From contig NQMI01000080.1 in the NCBI GenBank assembly GCA_002270565.1, forward strand, positions 1 through 64,000: a stretch of 64,000 bases of DNA, written 5' to 3'. This DNA comes from Stenocarpella maydis (taxonomy: Eukaryota; Ascomycota; Sordariomycetes; Diaporthales; Diaporthaceae). Both the position numbers and the translations under genes were made by a program. The notes beneath the pieces are model-generated. The model saw nothing but the letters and a program-made list of their open reading frames with translations, had not been told where the DNA came from and did not search any database. Each line of letters opens with the position of its first letter. Within the stretch, counting starts at the first letter, position 1. Shown here in pieces: positions 22,201-32,854 of this stretch.

Positions 22201-23459
22201 CAATGGGATCGAGAAGGCGCGGGACATTAGCCTCGAAGATTGCGATCCTGCCATCAAAGAAGTGAAAGAGAAAGTTCAAATGGCCGTCGGGCTTGTTGCA
22301 GTATGCATGAATCTCAACGTGTGATGAAGTCCCTGCCGGGCCGTCTCTGAGGAAATCAAATTCGCTTGATATATCCACCACCAGAGGCAGAATCTTGTCC
22401 TCTTCCGGTTTTGATTTAGACCGCGACCCAAAGGATATGTTTTCCATCGCCCAGGCAGACATCTTCCCGTGGTCGTCAAAGGTGATGCAGATTTCAGGGT
22501 TGCGATTGGCCAATTCCACGACATTGACCAACGGGCCATCCCCTTGGCCATACTCAGAGGGTCCCTCCTGAACAGCCGTCTCCGTGGCCGCCGAGAAATC
22601 CCTCCCATGGACAATGGCAGCCCATCGAATGCTCGGGCCAGCCGCCGGGGCAGCAAGTTCGATTTTCCCCCAGAGCTGCAGTTGCTGGTGGCTGTGATTG
22701 TCCGAGCCAGTCCAAACCCGAAGCACATTGTCAAGAGATATAGTATAGAGGACGTTGTCCACGGTCTGTTCGATGTGGTGAGGCTTACGCCATTGTAGGC
22801 TCGTGACGGCCAGAGGGTGGGACAGATACATGAAGTCGAAGCGGATCTCGTCCGAAACGTAGCTGAGCCGCCGCCATACTTTGACCAGTCTGTCATGGTA
22901 TCCGACCGAGGCGACATACGCCGAGTCGTACGACAGCTCGGCATATTTGACGGGGCTTGCGAGGACCTTGCGCCAGTTACAGGCCAGGTCGGGAATCGTC
23001 TGGTGTAGGGTCAAGGCGGATCGCGACACCAGTATTTCCTCGGAGCTCCCCCATGAGAGGGTCATCGCGCATCGGCCGCCATGGCTCGTTCGTTCGTCAT
23101 CGACGTCCGGGGAGAAGGACGTTTCCAGCGCCCATTTCAGTACGCCATCCTCGTGTGCGAATGGTCTGTACACCCGCACGGTGTGGTCGGTACAGACTGC
23201 TATCTTTCCGGAGGCCTCGTCTAGTGCGACAGCCTCGAGGCGTGTTTCGTCGTCGTCGTAGATGGTCTGCAAGAGCGTTTCGTGGTCGGACAAGATTGCA
23301 ATCGCATTGCCGCTTATGTACGCCTGGTGCAAGCCTTTAGAACAATCGGCCAGGATTACGAGAGCTGATACCACTCACGATGATGCGCCTCGATTTCCAG
23401 AAGCCAGTAGCTAGAGCTTGAAGCCTGGCTTCTGGCTTTCCTGGCAGGACCACCTTCAT
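19245..23459 (-). CDS. rav1: RAVE complex subunit Rav1 (WD-repeat protein)
   Basis: Rav1 is the scaffold of the RAVE complex, which reassembles V1 and Vo sectors of the vacuolar H+-ATPase and binds Skp1. Five exons: 23379-23459, 20378-23323, 20072-20318, 19762-20012 and 19245-19697. Introns are 55, 59, 59 and 64 nt. Exon lengths sum to 3978 nt (1325 residues) and all junctions keep frame, for example LTDNAAV to KAQFEIIARNEYTKNEV and SKRRF to EYAAAFFLLADRL. The N-terminal half holds repeated WD-type blades (TDHTVRVYRPF, LRVWTGSDN, KMSAWAMENI). The C-terminal part (NRWLASWAFWMLHRRDMA, LTDDPALIVLYAQLRQKTL) matches the Rav1p C-terminal domain. The start MKVVLPGKPEARLQA gives the N-terminus typical of fungal Rav1. 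The family is certain; exact ends of the short exons are my reading of splice sites. Confidence 0.9.
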
Positions 23460-24195
23460 GCTACCAGGGCCGCGTGATTTGAGCGAACATAGCAGAGTGG
23501 TATCAGAAATGAACAAAACGCGATGCGGCAGAATCTGGGGCGCTTCTCCTATTTGAGGAGAATCCTGCGGGCAGGACGAGTAAGGAAAAATCCAGAACGA
23601 AACTCGCGATGAAGACGGAGTGGTAGTGTAACGAAGATCTGACTGGGAGCTCCCAACAGCTCGCGTCATTCAGCGGCATGCACCTGACAGAGCAGGGATA
23701 CGCCGGTACACCCCGACCTTATGGGCCCCTGCAAGGGGCCTTGTGGGGTTCAAGCCGCCCGAGAGGCCCGTGAAAATGCACGCCCGAACATTTCACCAAC
23801 TGAGCAGTTATGTAGGAAATGGTAAGTACGTATACGTCACTGCTGCACACTAAGGCATTGTAGTTACGGCGTTTAGGATTCTGAGTGGTGATGAATAACT
23901 TCTTCTGACAGTGGCAAGACGCAGTACTTCGGTCTGCAGAACTGCCAAAAACCACTGGTAGCCCAAGGACGGCTTCGGGTGCCGCTACTTACAACATGAC
24001 GGATGCTTGGCCTGCACGCTCGTTTGGTGTAAGGTTGGGGACGCGATCTCAAGGATCGTAGTCGACAATCCGGCTCCGCACAAAGTCTCTAGCTAGCAAC
24101 TAGTTGACTTGATTTTCCCACGAGACAGCGGAAATATAGTGGCTCCGGAGATATAGCCTCTGGCTGCGAGTACCACGGTGCTCTTTACAGAGGCA
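23460..24195. other. RAV1 promoter / COX11 3' flank
   Basis: A 736-nt spacer between two minus-strand genes. A G/C-rich patch at about 23700-23775 contains GGGGTTCAAG, which recalls a tRNA T-loop, but no stem or acceptor pairs with it. No gene is seen. Confidence 0.6.
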
Positions 24196-25161
24196 TCACG
24201 ACTTCGGGAACACATTTATGTTGCCGTTGTCGTCATACTTGGCCTCTGTTCGGGGCACTTAGCACTCAGAACCCGCAAGCGTTGACACAAAGGGCTCGGA
24301 AGAACTCACTGAAGAATGTATAGCTTAGCGTGACGGTCTCGATGCCCTTCATGTTCAAATCCGTCAACATGTCCGGGTCCAGGTAGAAGAAGACGGGCAT
24401 ATCCACCGTCTCGCCCGCGTTGAGCCTCTGCTCCTCGAAGCAAAAGCACTGGATCTTGCTAAAGTACGGCGCCACCTGCGCCGGCGTCACGCTGTACGTC
24501 GCCACTCCGATTATGTCCTTGTCGCTCGTGTTTGTCGCGGTGTAGAAGGCAAGGGCGGTCTCGCCGGGGAGTACCCGCACCTCGCGCTGCTGCGGCGTAA
24601 ACTTCCACGGCAGGACGTCGGACACGGACGCGTTGAAGGTCACACGGAGGCGCTTGGCCCCTTCAACAGGCACTAGGCGTGATGCGAGGTCGTCGTCGGA
24701 GCCGGATGAGCCGCCGTGGCCCGGCGCGCGGACGGGCTGGCCACCCCAGCCGGTGGTTTGGCAAATCTGCCGGAGTCAGATTCTGCTCCAGCAGAAAGTA
24801 GAAGCATGACGCACCATCTTATACATAGGTACTGAGCCATAGGAGAGTGCTACCGTGCCCAGGATGATGCTCAATGTGTAGAACCTGTCAGACAGTCGCG
24901 CCTGGTTAGCAACAGTCTTGGGATCGCGCAAAAGCAAGCGATCGCGCACATTGTTGTCCGGTTCCTCCTCCTGTACACCTCGCGAGCCTGCGCCATGCTC
25001 GGCGACATGTGCGGGGGGCTTCTTGCCCTGGACGTGGTGTTTGTGGACTCGGTCGTATAGCTACGCAGATGCTGTCGGCGGCTCAGGGTCGGCAGCTCAG
25101 AAGGTAGGACTCGGGCACATGGACAGACTGGTCGCGACAGCGCCGTAGCCAAGCCCCGCAT
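24196..25161 (-). CDS. cox11: Cytochrome c oxidase assembly protein Cox11
   Basis: Cox11 delivers copper to the CuB site of Cox1 in the mitochondrial inner membrane. Four exons: 24950-25161, 24815-24884, 24310-24766 and 24196-24245, with introns of 65, 48 and 64 nt (first two branch sites GCTAAC, CTGAC). Total 789 nt, 262 residues. Order: basic, Ser/Thr-rich presequence (MRGLATALSRPVC), one membrane span (FYTLSIILGTVALSYG) followed by SVPMYKMICQTTGWGG, then the intermembrane-space domain with the copper-binding pair in KIQCFCFEEQ and the conserved PVFFYLDPDM and TLSYTFFKAKY. In-frame ATGs at 25191 and 25200 would add 10 or 13 residues; I prefer 25161 because it gives the most typical presequence. 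The short second and fourth exons are easy to miss in automated annotation. Confidence 0.92.
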
Positions 25162-25873
25162 CTTCCATGTCGCACTTTGGAAGCTGAACATTGCTGTCAT
25201 AACATTGTCGAGATGTGATTTGCCAGGTGGTATGGTTTCTGGACTTGAGAGATGAGCTCCATTACAGCATGATACTTCCCCGAACCCTGACAAATGCCGG
25301 CGGGGACCCCTGCTGTACTCAGTGCCTATTTAGGTAGTCTGCCTTACGCCTCACCCACAATCGGTGACATTCAGTATGTAAATCACCTCAACCACCCCTC
25401 CAGCCCCAATATAGAAAGAGGCTCTTTAGTATCTATTTAATTCCTAGAGCCCTTCCTCCTTTCTTTCTATTCTAAATTTCTTTTTTTCAATAAGTACTTT
25501 TGAAATTATAAATATATCTAAAATAATATACTTAAGAATAACTTATTATAATTTTTAATAAATAGCTTTCTTTATTAATAGCCTATGCTAGATTACCTAT
25601 AAGTAACCTATGGAGCTTAATTTTAATAAAACAATAAGGTTTAGAGGGCACCTCTAGTTACTTAATTTGGTGGCCCGTGCGGGCACCTGCCTGAAAGACC
25701 GACCGCTCATCAGGTTCGGACGGCCGAACCTTTTGTCATACACTATGAGCACTTTATTGCTGTATACAAAGCTAGCTAGCTACCTGTACCGTATACCTCC
25801 AGCGAGCACCACAACCTGCCTGCCCGGCGACTACACCACCGCACACGAGCTCGAGACCAGCTTGCCAGGCATC
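25162..25873. other. Divergent promoter region of COX11 and EMC10
   Basis: COX11 (minus) and EMC10 (plus) start at the two edges of this 712-nt space. About a third of it is an AT-rich island (listed separately). The remainder is ordinary GC-rich flank. An in-frame extension of EMC10 upstream to 25667 is open but uses no better start than the ATG at 25874. Confidence 0.6.
25421..25665. repeat. AT-rich island, possible RIP-mutated repeat relic
   Basis: This stretch of about 245 nt is made almost only of A and T with many TA, TTA and AAT steps and few CA or TG steps, in sharp contrast to the GC-rich DNA around it. Such composition is typical of repeats hit by repeat-induced point mutation in Pezizomycotina. 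It is too short and degenerate to identify a parent element. Confidence 0.5.
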
Positions 25874-26555
25874 ATGCGTGTCATTTCCCTCGCATCAGCG
25901 TTGATAGGCGCAGCGTCTGTCGTCTACGCCGAGGCCAGAACAGCCAACATCTACATCCAGCCCCTCGGCTCCAGCTCGTCTCCGGTCCTCCTCGCCGGGC
26001 TCTCCTACGACAGCAGCTCACCCGACGCAGCAAGCAGCGCGTCGGTAACATCCTACGAAGCCCCTGACCTATCGGGCTCGACCAAAATGGTCCGGATCGG
26101 CATTTACGACGGGAACCAGAAAAAATGGGCAGGCTCAACCAGCGTGGCTAGTGCGGAGAACTTTGCGAAGGGCTACGCGCCTCACTTTGTGCTATCGGTT
26201 GACAGAACGTCTGGCGAGGAGGTCGTCCTCGGTGCAAGCGTGAGGGGTGCGAGGATAGATGCTGGGCAGACGCGAGACTTTGGACCGCAGGCGAGCTTGC
26301 TTTTGACAAGCAGGGGGAAGCAGCCGGACCTCAACAAGCCGATCGTGCTGAGCCCCGATGGAAAGAAGGTCGAGAAGGAGGAGAAAACCTTCCTGCAGAA
26401 GTTTGTGCCATCTCCCTTATCCCCTCTGAGAGCCCCATCGGCGATGGTGGTGCTGTACTGGAGTCGTCTAGCTAACAGTACGGTCAAGATACTGGTGGAT
26501 GATCGCCATTGCAATGTTGATAGCAATGGGTGGTGGCGGCGGCGAGGGAAAATAG
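25874..26555 (+). CDS. emc10: ER membrane protein complex subunit 10 (EMC10)
   Basis: Two exons, 25874-26400 and 26489-26555, joined across an 88-nt intron (donor GTTTGT, branch GCTAAC, acceptor AAG); 197 residues. It begins with a signal peptide (MRVISLASALIGAASVVYA), followed by a beta-rich lumenal domain and the run EKTFLQK that leads into YWWMIAIAMLIAMGGGGGEGK. This end, K-(S/T)-F-x-x-K-Y-W, one membrane span and a Gly-rich tail, matches animal EMC10. EMC inserts tail-anchored and multipass membrane proteins in the ER. The unspliced frame runs on to 26653 and would give a wrong C-terminus lacking the membrane anchor. Family identity rests on the C-terminal signature and topology; the lumenal domain diverges strongly. 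Confidence 0.75.
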
Positions 26556-27171
26556 ACGCTAAATTCCTCACCATGGTTCTGAAGACGACACACGGCTCGA
26601 TTACTTTTTGGTGTGGCGGACGACGTGACTTGGACATCGTGATGCTTGCCTGACCATCACAGAAGTGGCCTCGTCCACCAGCTGGGCCACGGTTTCCAGA
26701 AGGCTGTGCAAGGCGCTGTCTCTACCCTACGTGCAGCAAGTTGCTGCACTCTCTCCCCACTTCTTCAGAATCGCCTCTTCTGGCGCCGTATCTTTCATTT
26801 CTGCATTACGCTTCTTATCCCGCGGCCGTGCTTATTGGACTTAGCGGCACCTACCTCATTCACCCCAGGCGTCAGTCTGGAATGGAAGGACTTCTAACCG
26901 CATCCCTGCTGGCCCGAGGGAGCTGAGAGCTTCCCCCGCCAACCAGTCAGTGTTGATTGGACCCACAAAATTTCGCAAGGGAACATTGAAACCACCTGCA
27001 AGCAGTCTAGCAGCTCTCGCCTTCTCTTCTCCCTCCTCCACCATCTTCCTCTTCCCTGCCCCCCCGTGATCGATCGCAAACACAAGCCAACGCCCCCACC
27101 CCTACGTATTGTTGACTGCCAATCGGGTGCGTCCTTTTCTGAAAATCACATCTGCGACAAAAACAATCACA
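26556..27171. other. EMC10 3' flank and CHZ1 promoter
   Basis: Spacer of 616 nt between two plus-strand genes. A pyrimidine-rich tract (about 27011-27065) lies roughly 110-160 nt before the CHZ1 ATG, a usual core-promoter feature in filamentous fungi. No other gene is seen. Confidence 0.6.
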
Positions 27172-27689
27172 ATGGCCACCGAGAACGATCACGTCACCGA
27201 GAACACGGCAGGCGCAACCATCGCTGCCCAGGAGACTCCCGTCGCCGATGCTAAGGGCAAGGGCAAAGCCACCGCGACCGCTGAGGATTTCCCCGCCGAT
27301 GCTGCCATGGACGAGGACGACGATGAGGAAGAGGACGACGAGGACGAGGTGAGCTTGCAATTTCCCACAATGTGCTTATGCGCGACTTTGGATCACTCAT
27401 TGACTGACTGCTTTAACAGCCTGTTGAGGAGGGTGTGTTTGCCTGCGCATTGCGATTCCCCTTCCCTGGACCTTCCCGCGTCTCTAACCTAATATGAAAT
27501 GACCCAGATGAGGATGATGAGAACGGCAACCCTGAGGAGGCCATCTCCCTGGAGAATGTTGTGGGCCGTCGCACACGCGGAAAGATCATCGACTTTGCGA
27601 AGGCCGCGGAGGAGAACCCCGCCGGCGATGATGAGGACGACGATGACGATGACGACTTCGAGGAGGATGACAAGATGGACGAGGACTAA
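27172..27689 (+). CDS. chz1: Histone H2A.Z chaperone Chz1
   Basis: Small acidic nuclear chaperone of 123 residues that holds H2A.Z-H2B dimers for the SWR1 remodeller. Three exons: 27172-27348, a 13-nt micro-exon at 27420-27432 and 27508-27689; introns 71 and 75 nt. The spliced reading joins DDEDE to PVEE and then DEDDENGNPEEAISLENVV. The CHZ motif follows as GRRTRGKIIDFAKAAEE, flanked on both sides by long Asp/Glu runs, as in the family. The micro-exon is needed to keep phase: intron 1 is phase 0, intron 2 is phase 1, and both have in-frame stops or non-conserved sequence if retained. The ATG sits in the context ACAATGGCC. Confidence 0.9.
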
Positions 27690-28743
27690 ATGCTGTAACG
27701 CGCTGCCCGGCCTCGGCGGTCTTGCGCTCAGCACCAAAGAATCAACGTTCGCCTAATGGGGGATTGGCTATGACCGGTTTACGAAGATTACGAAAACGCG
27801 ATCTACCACGGAGGGTTGTCCGTGGGCTCCGTGAAGGCGGGAATACCGTGGAATCCTGGACCAAACGAGACGATTTCAGTATGGATGGCCAGATGCACAA
27901 GCACTGACCCTAGATGCATGGTTCGATTGAGCTATCATTTGGCATTGCCCATTAGCATGTCAAGGTCTTAGAGGTCAAATGGAATCACAGGTACCAGCCC
28001 AACAATGGCCATCAGGGTACTACAGGTGTGGTGTGCAGTGCAGTTCACAGTGATGTACCTGCCCCTCGAGATCCTTGCATCCTGTGATCAAATGGGACAC
28101 TGCATCTGGCTGACCTGGGATACTGAGTACCATCTGTGAGCAAGCTTTGGATTGTGAAAAAGCCAGGCCCCCACCCATTCCAGGAGAAAATTGAAGACTT
28201 GAAGCCAGCCGTTGCTAAGCCCACAACACAGTGGACCACGGTAAGAAGCACCATGCTGCTCAGTATAGGCTTCATGATTTCTGTCACCCCCTGGGTAAGG
28301 CCCTGTACATTAAAAGGCCGCCATTGACAAGCCTCTCCTGCCCTACATTTACAGCCCAGAGGGCCTTTCCAGACTTCTCTATGTCCCCTTTATTTCCTCA
28401 GCCAGCCTTCTCAGACCTCTTTTCTTAAGCTTCTTCTCCAGAATCTACATGATTTTGCGCAAGTTTTGAGCCTTCGTGCCATGACACCCTAGTGACGTTT
28501 GCGGTGTGGCCAGAAACTCCCGTTAAAAGAGACTGCTCTAAATAAATGGCAGATGTTTCTCACAGCATTCAACGAAGTAACCGTCTGGCGGCGACCTTGA
28601 CGCTACGTCTAAGGTTGAGAGTCCAGAACAAGTCTCTGCACACGAATTTGCAGAAACGGCAGCTCAGTAGCAACGGAGACGACAGAGAGGGCCAATCAAC
28701 GCAGTAGCAGTTGACACGGGAGAACTTGGCCCTGTTCAAAAAG
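27690..28743. other. Intergenic region downstream of CHZ1
   Basis: About 1 kb with no recognisable coding sequence. The sequence is less GC-rich than the flanking genes. It may include the degraded 5' part of the pseudogene that follows. Confidence 0.55.
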
Positions 28744-29604
28744 ATGGCGAAGAGGCGAACTAAAGCAGCGTGTTCTCCCCAAGAATCCACGGCCGATTCG
28801 TCAAAAGGGAAACCACGGCGACAACGACGTCGGGTTGTGCCATCCGCGCCCTCAAGAATGGCATCCTCTGGGTCGGCCCCCGAGCCCAGCCTCCTGCAAA
28901 CTCAGAAGATCCATGTGAATAAGTCACTAAATCCGGCGGAACGGCCTCACCCATCGAGTGATTATATCAGGACTACATCGAAAGAGTCGAAGGAGCCATT
29001 AACAAGGTGTCTGAGGTTGTTGGAAACCTGCTAAAGGAGTATCATCAAGAGAGCTACGCAACAGCCTTCAAGTAGGCACCCATAGGCTTAAAAAAAGAGA
29101 AAGAAAGAAAGAAATATCGGGTTCAATAACGGCCTTTTCGCTCCACAGTTATCAGAGGGCTTCAGATCTTAGAGTCTCACCCACTTCCAATAAGCAACTT
29201 GATCCAACGCAGGGAGTGAAATGGACCGGATGTAGTGGGAGCTAGATTACAGAGTGCCTATGATGAAGGAGCCCTCGTCTACGCCCGGAACCAGGCCCTT
29301 TCTCATCTTAGGAAACCGAACCCTGTGGGCTACGCCGAGGTCACGGTTTTCACCACAGACGGCACCGCCCTAAACCTCTTTACACACTATGCTACTCCGT
29401 TGAAGGATGGCATGCTTGAATATCACCAGCATCCCATTACCTACGTCTGTAAACCTCGTCAAGTCTCACCGAGGGCACAAGGAGGACCGAAGAGGGCTCC
29501 GGAATGTACAAGACCACGCAAGGAAACAGTCGTATGCCATGAGGGACCATGCGAGAGACGCTCGGGTGTCTAGGTATGCGTACATGTTACGTCTAAGTCG
29601 GTAG
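28744..29604 (+). pseudogene. Decayed gene of unknown function with a frameshift
   Basis: Three pieces can be joined by plausible introns. The first, 28744-28914, starts MAKRRTKAACSPQ and is basic (RRQRRR). The second is 28971-29071 (DYIERVEGAINKVSEVVGN, EYHQESYATAFK), after a 56-nt phase-0 intron. The third begins at 29246 (LQSAYDEGALVYARNQALSH, GYAEVTVFTTDGTALNLFTH), after a 174-nt phase-2 gap. After HPIT near 29440 the frame breaks and the similar-looking continuation (SVNLVKSHRGHKEDRRGLRN, QSYAMRDHARD) lies in the next frame up to a stop at 29604. From memory this resembles lineage-specific hypothetical proteins of Sordariomycetes, with no known function. It could be a pseudogene, a sequencing error in a live gene, or a gene with an intron I cannot place. 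Confidence 0.45.
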
Positions 29605-30169
29605 AAAGTGAGGACGGCATATTGAGCGGGTTGACGAGGAGGGGGAAAGGCGAAGCAGAGACAGAAGCATTAGAATCAACAGCCTTGGAAATAATGGTGG
29701 CTCACAATACCACAATACCACAGCTCATACCCCTGAGCTGTCATGAGTAGTAGTAGGAGTAGTAGTAGGAGTAGTAGTGTAGCAGTGTGGGGATACAGTG
29801 GCTCGTGGTAAGAGGTAGTAGGTATGTACCCCGCCAGCAGAAGATGCCTTAGTGGTTCGTACCTTACATATCGGCAAAACAGGCCCCCGTCATGAATGGG
29901 CAATTCGATTTAATAGAAGCTCTGGCCCCTCCTGAAAGCGAACCGGACAAAGTGACCTTGCAAACGGCCTGGCCACTCGCATCAAGACAAATGTGAACAA
30001 CTTCGGCCGACCATTCATTTCCCTAATCTTCCAGATCCCTGAGTGGCTCTGCAGGAGCATGCAGGAGCACCCCTATTTCGTTACCTAACAAGCCTGATTC
30101 CTCCTGCACCCACTTCCTCTTTCTCAACACATTCCAACGCCTCGCATGTGAAGGAGGGCGCCATCAACC
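29605..30169. other. BET1 promoter region
   Basis: A 565-nt non-coding stretch with an imperfect GTA/GGA trinucleotide repeat (about 29745-29780, GTAGTAGTAGGA units). A pyrimidine-rich patch just before 30130 lies near the expected transcription start of BET1. Confidence 0.55.
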
Positions 30170-31132
30170 ATGGCATCCAGGTGAGTTTCGCCTCTCCCGT
30201 CCGAGGGCATCCGGCAGCGCCAAGATGGCCCGAACCTCACTTCTCCCGAGTTGCATATCTGTGCAGGCCGGAGAAGCAAAAAAGCCACGGCTTTCCTTTC
30301 GACGGTCGCATGAGAGGGACAACGGAGAGGGTGATGCACTGCACCCAAGCACCATCGCCGGCGCCTCCGCGCACCGGGGCTTACTGCCGCCATGGCAAGA
30401 CACCCTGATAGTTTCTCTTCCATACTGACTCTTCGGGCCCCGCCCCTCTCGGAAACAGGTTCAACTCCTCCCTCCACCAGCGCGACTCGCGCTCCGCACT
30501 GTTCGAGGGCTACACCGGCTCCGGCGCCAACAGCAGGAGGGGCATCACGCCTAGCCCGAGCCGGGGCTATGGCTACGGCTATCCGGGCGGCGGCGCCGGC
30601 GGAGGCGGGCTGCCCAACGGCAACGGGTCGTCGTCATCACACCTGGGCGTCGACGGCGGCAGCAGGGCTGGGTTCCGGCCCGCGACGCCGAACAAAAGGG
30701 GCCAGTACAGCGACGCGGTGCTCAACGAGCTCGAGAGCCAGAACGACGCGCAGATCGACGGCATCATGGGCAAGGTGCGGGTCTTGAAAGACGTACGTTG
30801 CGGACCACCAACATCATTCCCCCCACTCCACCCACGTGTGGGCGCGTGCGGTATACTTTTCATGTGGGAGAGAGAGAGAGATTGGGGGGAGCGGGAATCC
30901 CAAAGCTGATGAGGGTCGATTTTAGATGACGGTGGCGATCGGAGACGAGATCCGCGAGTCGTCCGCCCTCGCGGAAAAGATGAACGACCAGTTCGACAAC
31001 ATGCGGCTGCGCGTGCGGGGCACCATGAACAGGATGCTGGTGATGGCCGAGCGGACGGGCGTCGGCTGGAAGGTCTGGCTAGGCTTCTTCGCCGCTGTGG
31101 TTCTGCTGTTCGTGTACGTGTGGCTGTTTTGA
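30170..31132 (+). CDS. bet1: v-SNARE Bet1, ER-Golgi transport
   Basis: Bet1 is a Qc-SNARE that fuses COPII vesicles with the cis-Golgi. Three exons: 30170-30180 (only 11 nt), 30459-30792 and 30926-31132; introns 278 and 133 nt. The product is 183 residues. The N-terminal half is a Gly/Ser/Arg-rich disordered segment (MASRFNSSLHQRDSRSALFE, GYGYGYPGGGAGGGG). The SNARE motif runs from NELESQNDAQIDGIMGKV through LKDMTVAIGDEIRESSALAE to MRLRVRGTMNRML, and a tail anchor follows (VGWKVWLGFFAAVVLLFVYV). Residue LKD-MTV spans intron 2 in phase 0. The tiny first exon is required to supply the start codon, because exon 2 has no upstream ATG in frame. Confidence 0.92.
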
Positions 31133-31651
31133 ATGGCGTGCGCGCACGCAGAAATGCAACGCGAGGCACGGTTAGCCATCTCGGTTTCCCCATTACCGAC
31201 GACGTAGACTGGCGTGCAAAGCATGCGTGCGGATTGAGCTGCGCTCTTGCTGTGTTTGGTGGGAATACTCCCAAGCCAAACTGGTGGTCGGGCGCGGCTC
31301 AACTGTAATGGCTGGCCATGAATGAGGAGGGAGTTGAGGCATGCGCATGGGTTATGAATCGGCGTCGGGGCGCCTCCTTCTCGCTACGAATGGAATGGAA
31401 TGGGTACATGAGCTTCGAGGAGACCAGGCCACACATATACATATACATATACATACCACTTGGACTGTGACATATCATGGGCAAGAACCAAGTTCACCAA
31501 TAATGCATGCGTAACGCGCCTTCTCGTACAAACGTCTGCCTACCTCGGCCTGCAGTCATGGGAAAGGCCATGGCCACATACTGCAGGCATGCTATACTAT
31601 AATGCCTCGCGCGTTGGGTATCATATTATCCTCACCACGTGCGACTCCCGC
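31133..31651. other. Convergent 3' flanks of BET1 and APC15
   Basis: A 519-nt spacer between two genes that converge. It contains a short TATACA repeat near 31434-31456 and nothing else recognisable. Confidence 0.6.
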
Positions 31652-32854
31652 CTAGCCCCTCCGCCTCATCTGCGGACTGCTTGCCAGGTAGCTGCTCTCA
31701 TCTCTCGAAAGGAGACCGCTGAAGTCCATGTCACTCTGTGCCAGACTGCCCCTCTGGCTGCCCCTGCCACTACTCCTGGGCAAGCTTCTTCTGAACCGGG
31801 AGGACTGCGGGGCGCGGCCGGCGCTGGCAAAGGACACGTCTCTCGTCGCGTCGCTGATTTCGGCCTCGGAGTCGGTGTGTTCGTAACGCCCCTCGGCCTC
31901 GGGGATGTCATCATCGAGGTCGGCGTCCATGTCCATGTCCATGCCGTCCCCGCCGTCGCCCCCGCCCCTGCCGCTGCCCTGGTGGTAGTCGTGTATGAGA
32001 TCGTCCTCCTCGAGCATCTGCTCCCTGTCCTCCGCGTCGGCCGCGTCGTCGTCCATCATCGTGAGCCCGCCGCCCTCCTGGCCCTGCGCTATCACCTCGC
32101 GCACCCGGTCTTCCGTCGCTTGCATGTCACGCCGCTCCGCCGGGCTGATCAGAACCTGCCCGGCATTGTTTTCGGTCTCGTCCACTTCCTCGTCTGTCTC
32201 ATCGTCATCCTCGTCATTCTCCGCATCACTGTCCTCCTCACCACTGTCGTCCCCGTCGAACCCGAACCCCTCAGCCTCGGGGATCTCGTCGTCCAGGTCC
32301 GGCTCCTCCTCGGCCCCGTCCGCCATGGGCTCGTCGTCCAGGTCATCCACGCCGTCCGCTTCCGCCTCGGCCTCGGCCAGCTGCGCGGCCAGCTCCTGCT
32401 CGCGCCGCATGGCCTCGGCGTGCTCCTCCGCCTCGCGGCGCTCCTCGCGCATCTGGAAGAGCGTCTTTGGCACGCCGGGGGGCCTCAGCCACGCGCTGCC
32501 GAAGTTGGTGACGTTCTGGCGGCGGCGCTCCATGATCTGCTCGTCCAGGCGGAGGCGCGCGAGCGGGGTGCGCTCCACCAGCGCGCGCCGCTGGTCGCGG
32601 CCGTGGCCCGGGGGGTGCCCGCCGTGGCGGTTCGCCTGCCCGCCGCCGAGGTTGCCGCCGTCATCAGCCGCCGATGCATCATGGCCGATGAGCTGCTGTA
32701 GGAGGGAGGAGTGGGCGTGCCGCGAGGTGTACCAGAGGCTGTGGGGCTGCAGGGGACGTTGTCAGCGTACGGCGATCCATTGGCACGTGGGGGTTCCCGC
32801 AAGGGGACTCACATCGCGAGGCGTCAGATCAGGGAGCATCGGTACGTAGTCCAT
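31652..32854 (-). CDS. apc15: Anaphase-promoting complex subunit Apc15/Mnd2
   Basis: Two exons, 32813-32854 and 31652-32746, with a 66-nt intron (GTGAGT donor, CTGCAG acceptor); 378 residues. Splicing creates MLPDLTPRDPHSLWYTSR, the signature N-terminus of Apc15/Mnd2 that docks on the APC/C platform. It is followed by LARLRLDEQIMERRRQNVT, NFGSAWLRPPGVPKTLFQMR and a coiled-coil-prone Glu/Arg helix. The rest is a long acidic, disordered tail (DDETDEEVDETENN, MDMDMDADLDDDIPEAEG) ending with Ser/Arg-rich sequence. Apc15 promotes mitotic-checkpoint-complex turnover, and yeast Mnd2 restrains Ama1 in meiosis. Without the 42-nt first exon the diagnostic LPDLTPRD motif is lost, so short automated models starting at MERTPLARLR would miss the family. 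Confidence 0.88.

Noticed and set aside
23735..23775. GGGGTTCAAG with G/C-rich flanks, resembling a tRNA T arm
   Set aside because: The flanking bases do not pair as a T stem and no cloverleaf forms.
31460..32701. Plus-strand open frame of 413 codons opposite APC15
   Set aside because: It is the reverse-strand shadow of the acidic, GC-rich Apc15 coding sequence; the minus-strand reading has the LPDLTPRD signature and proper splice sites.
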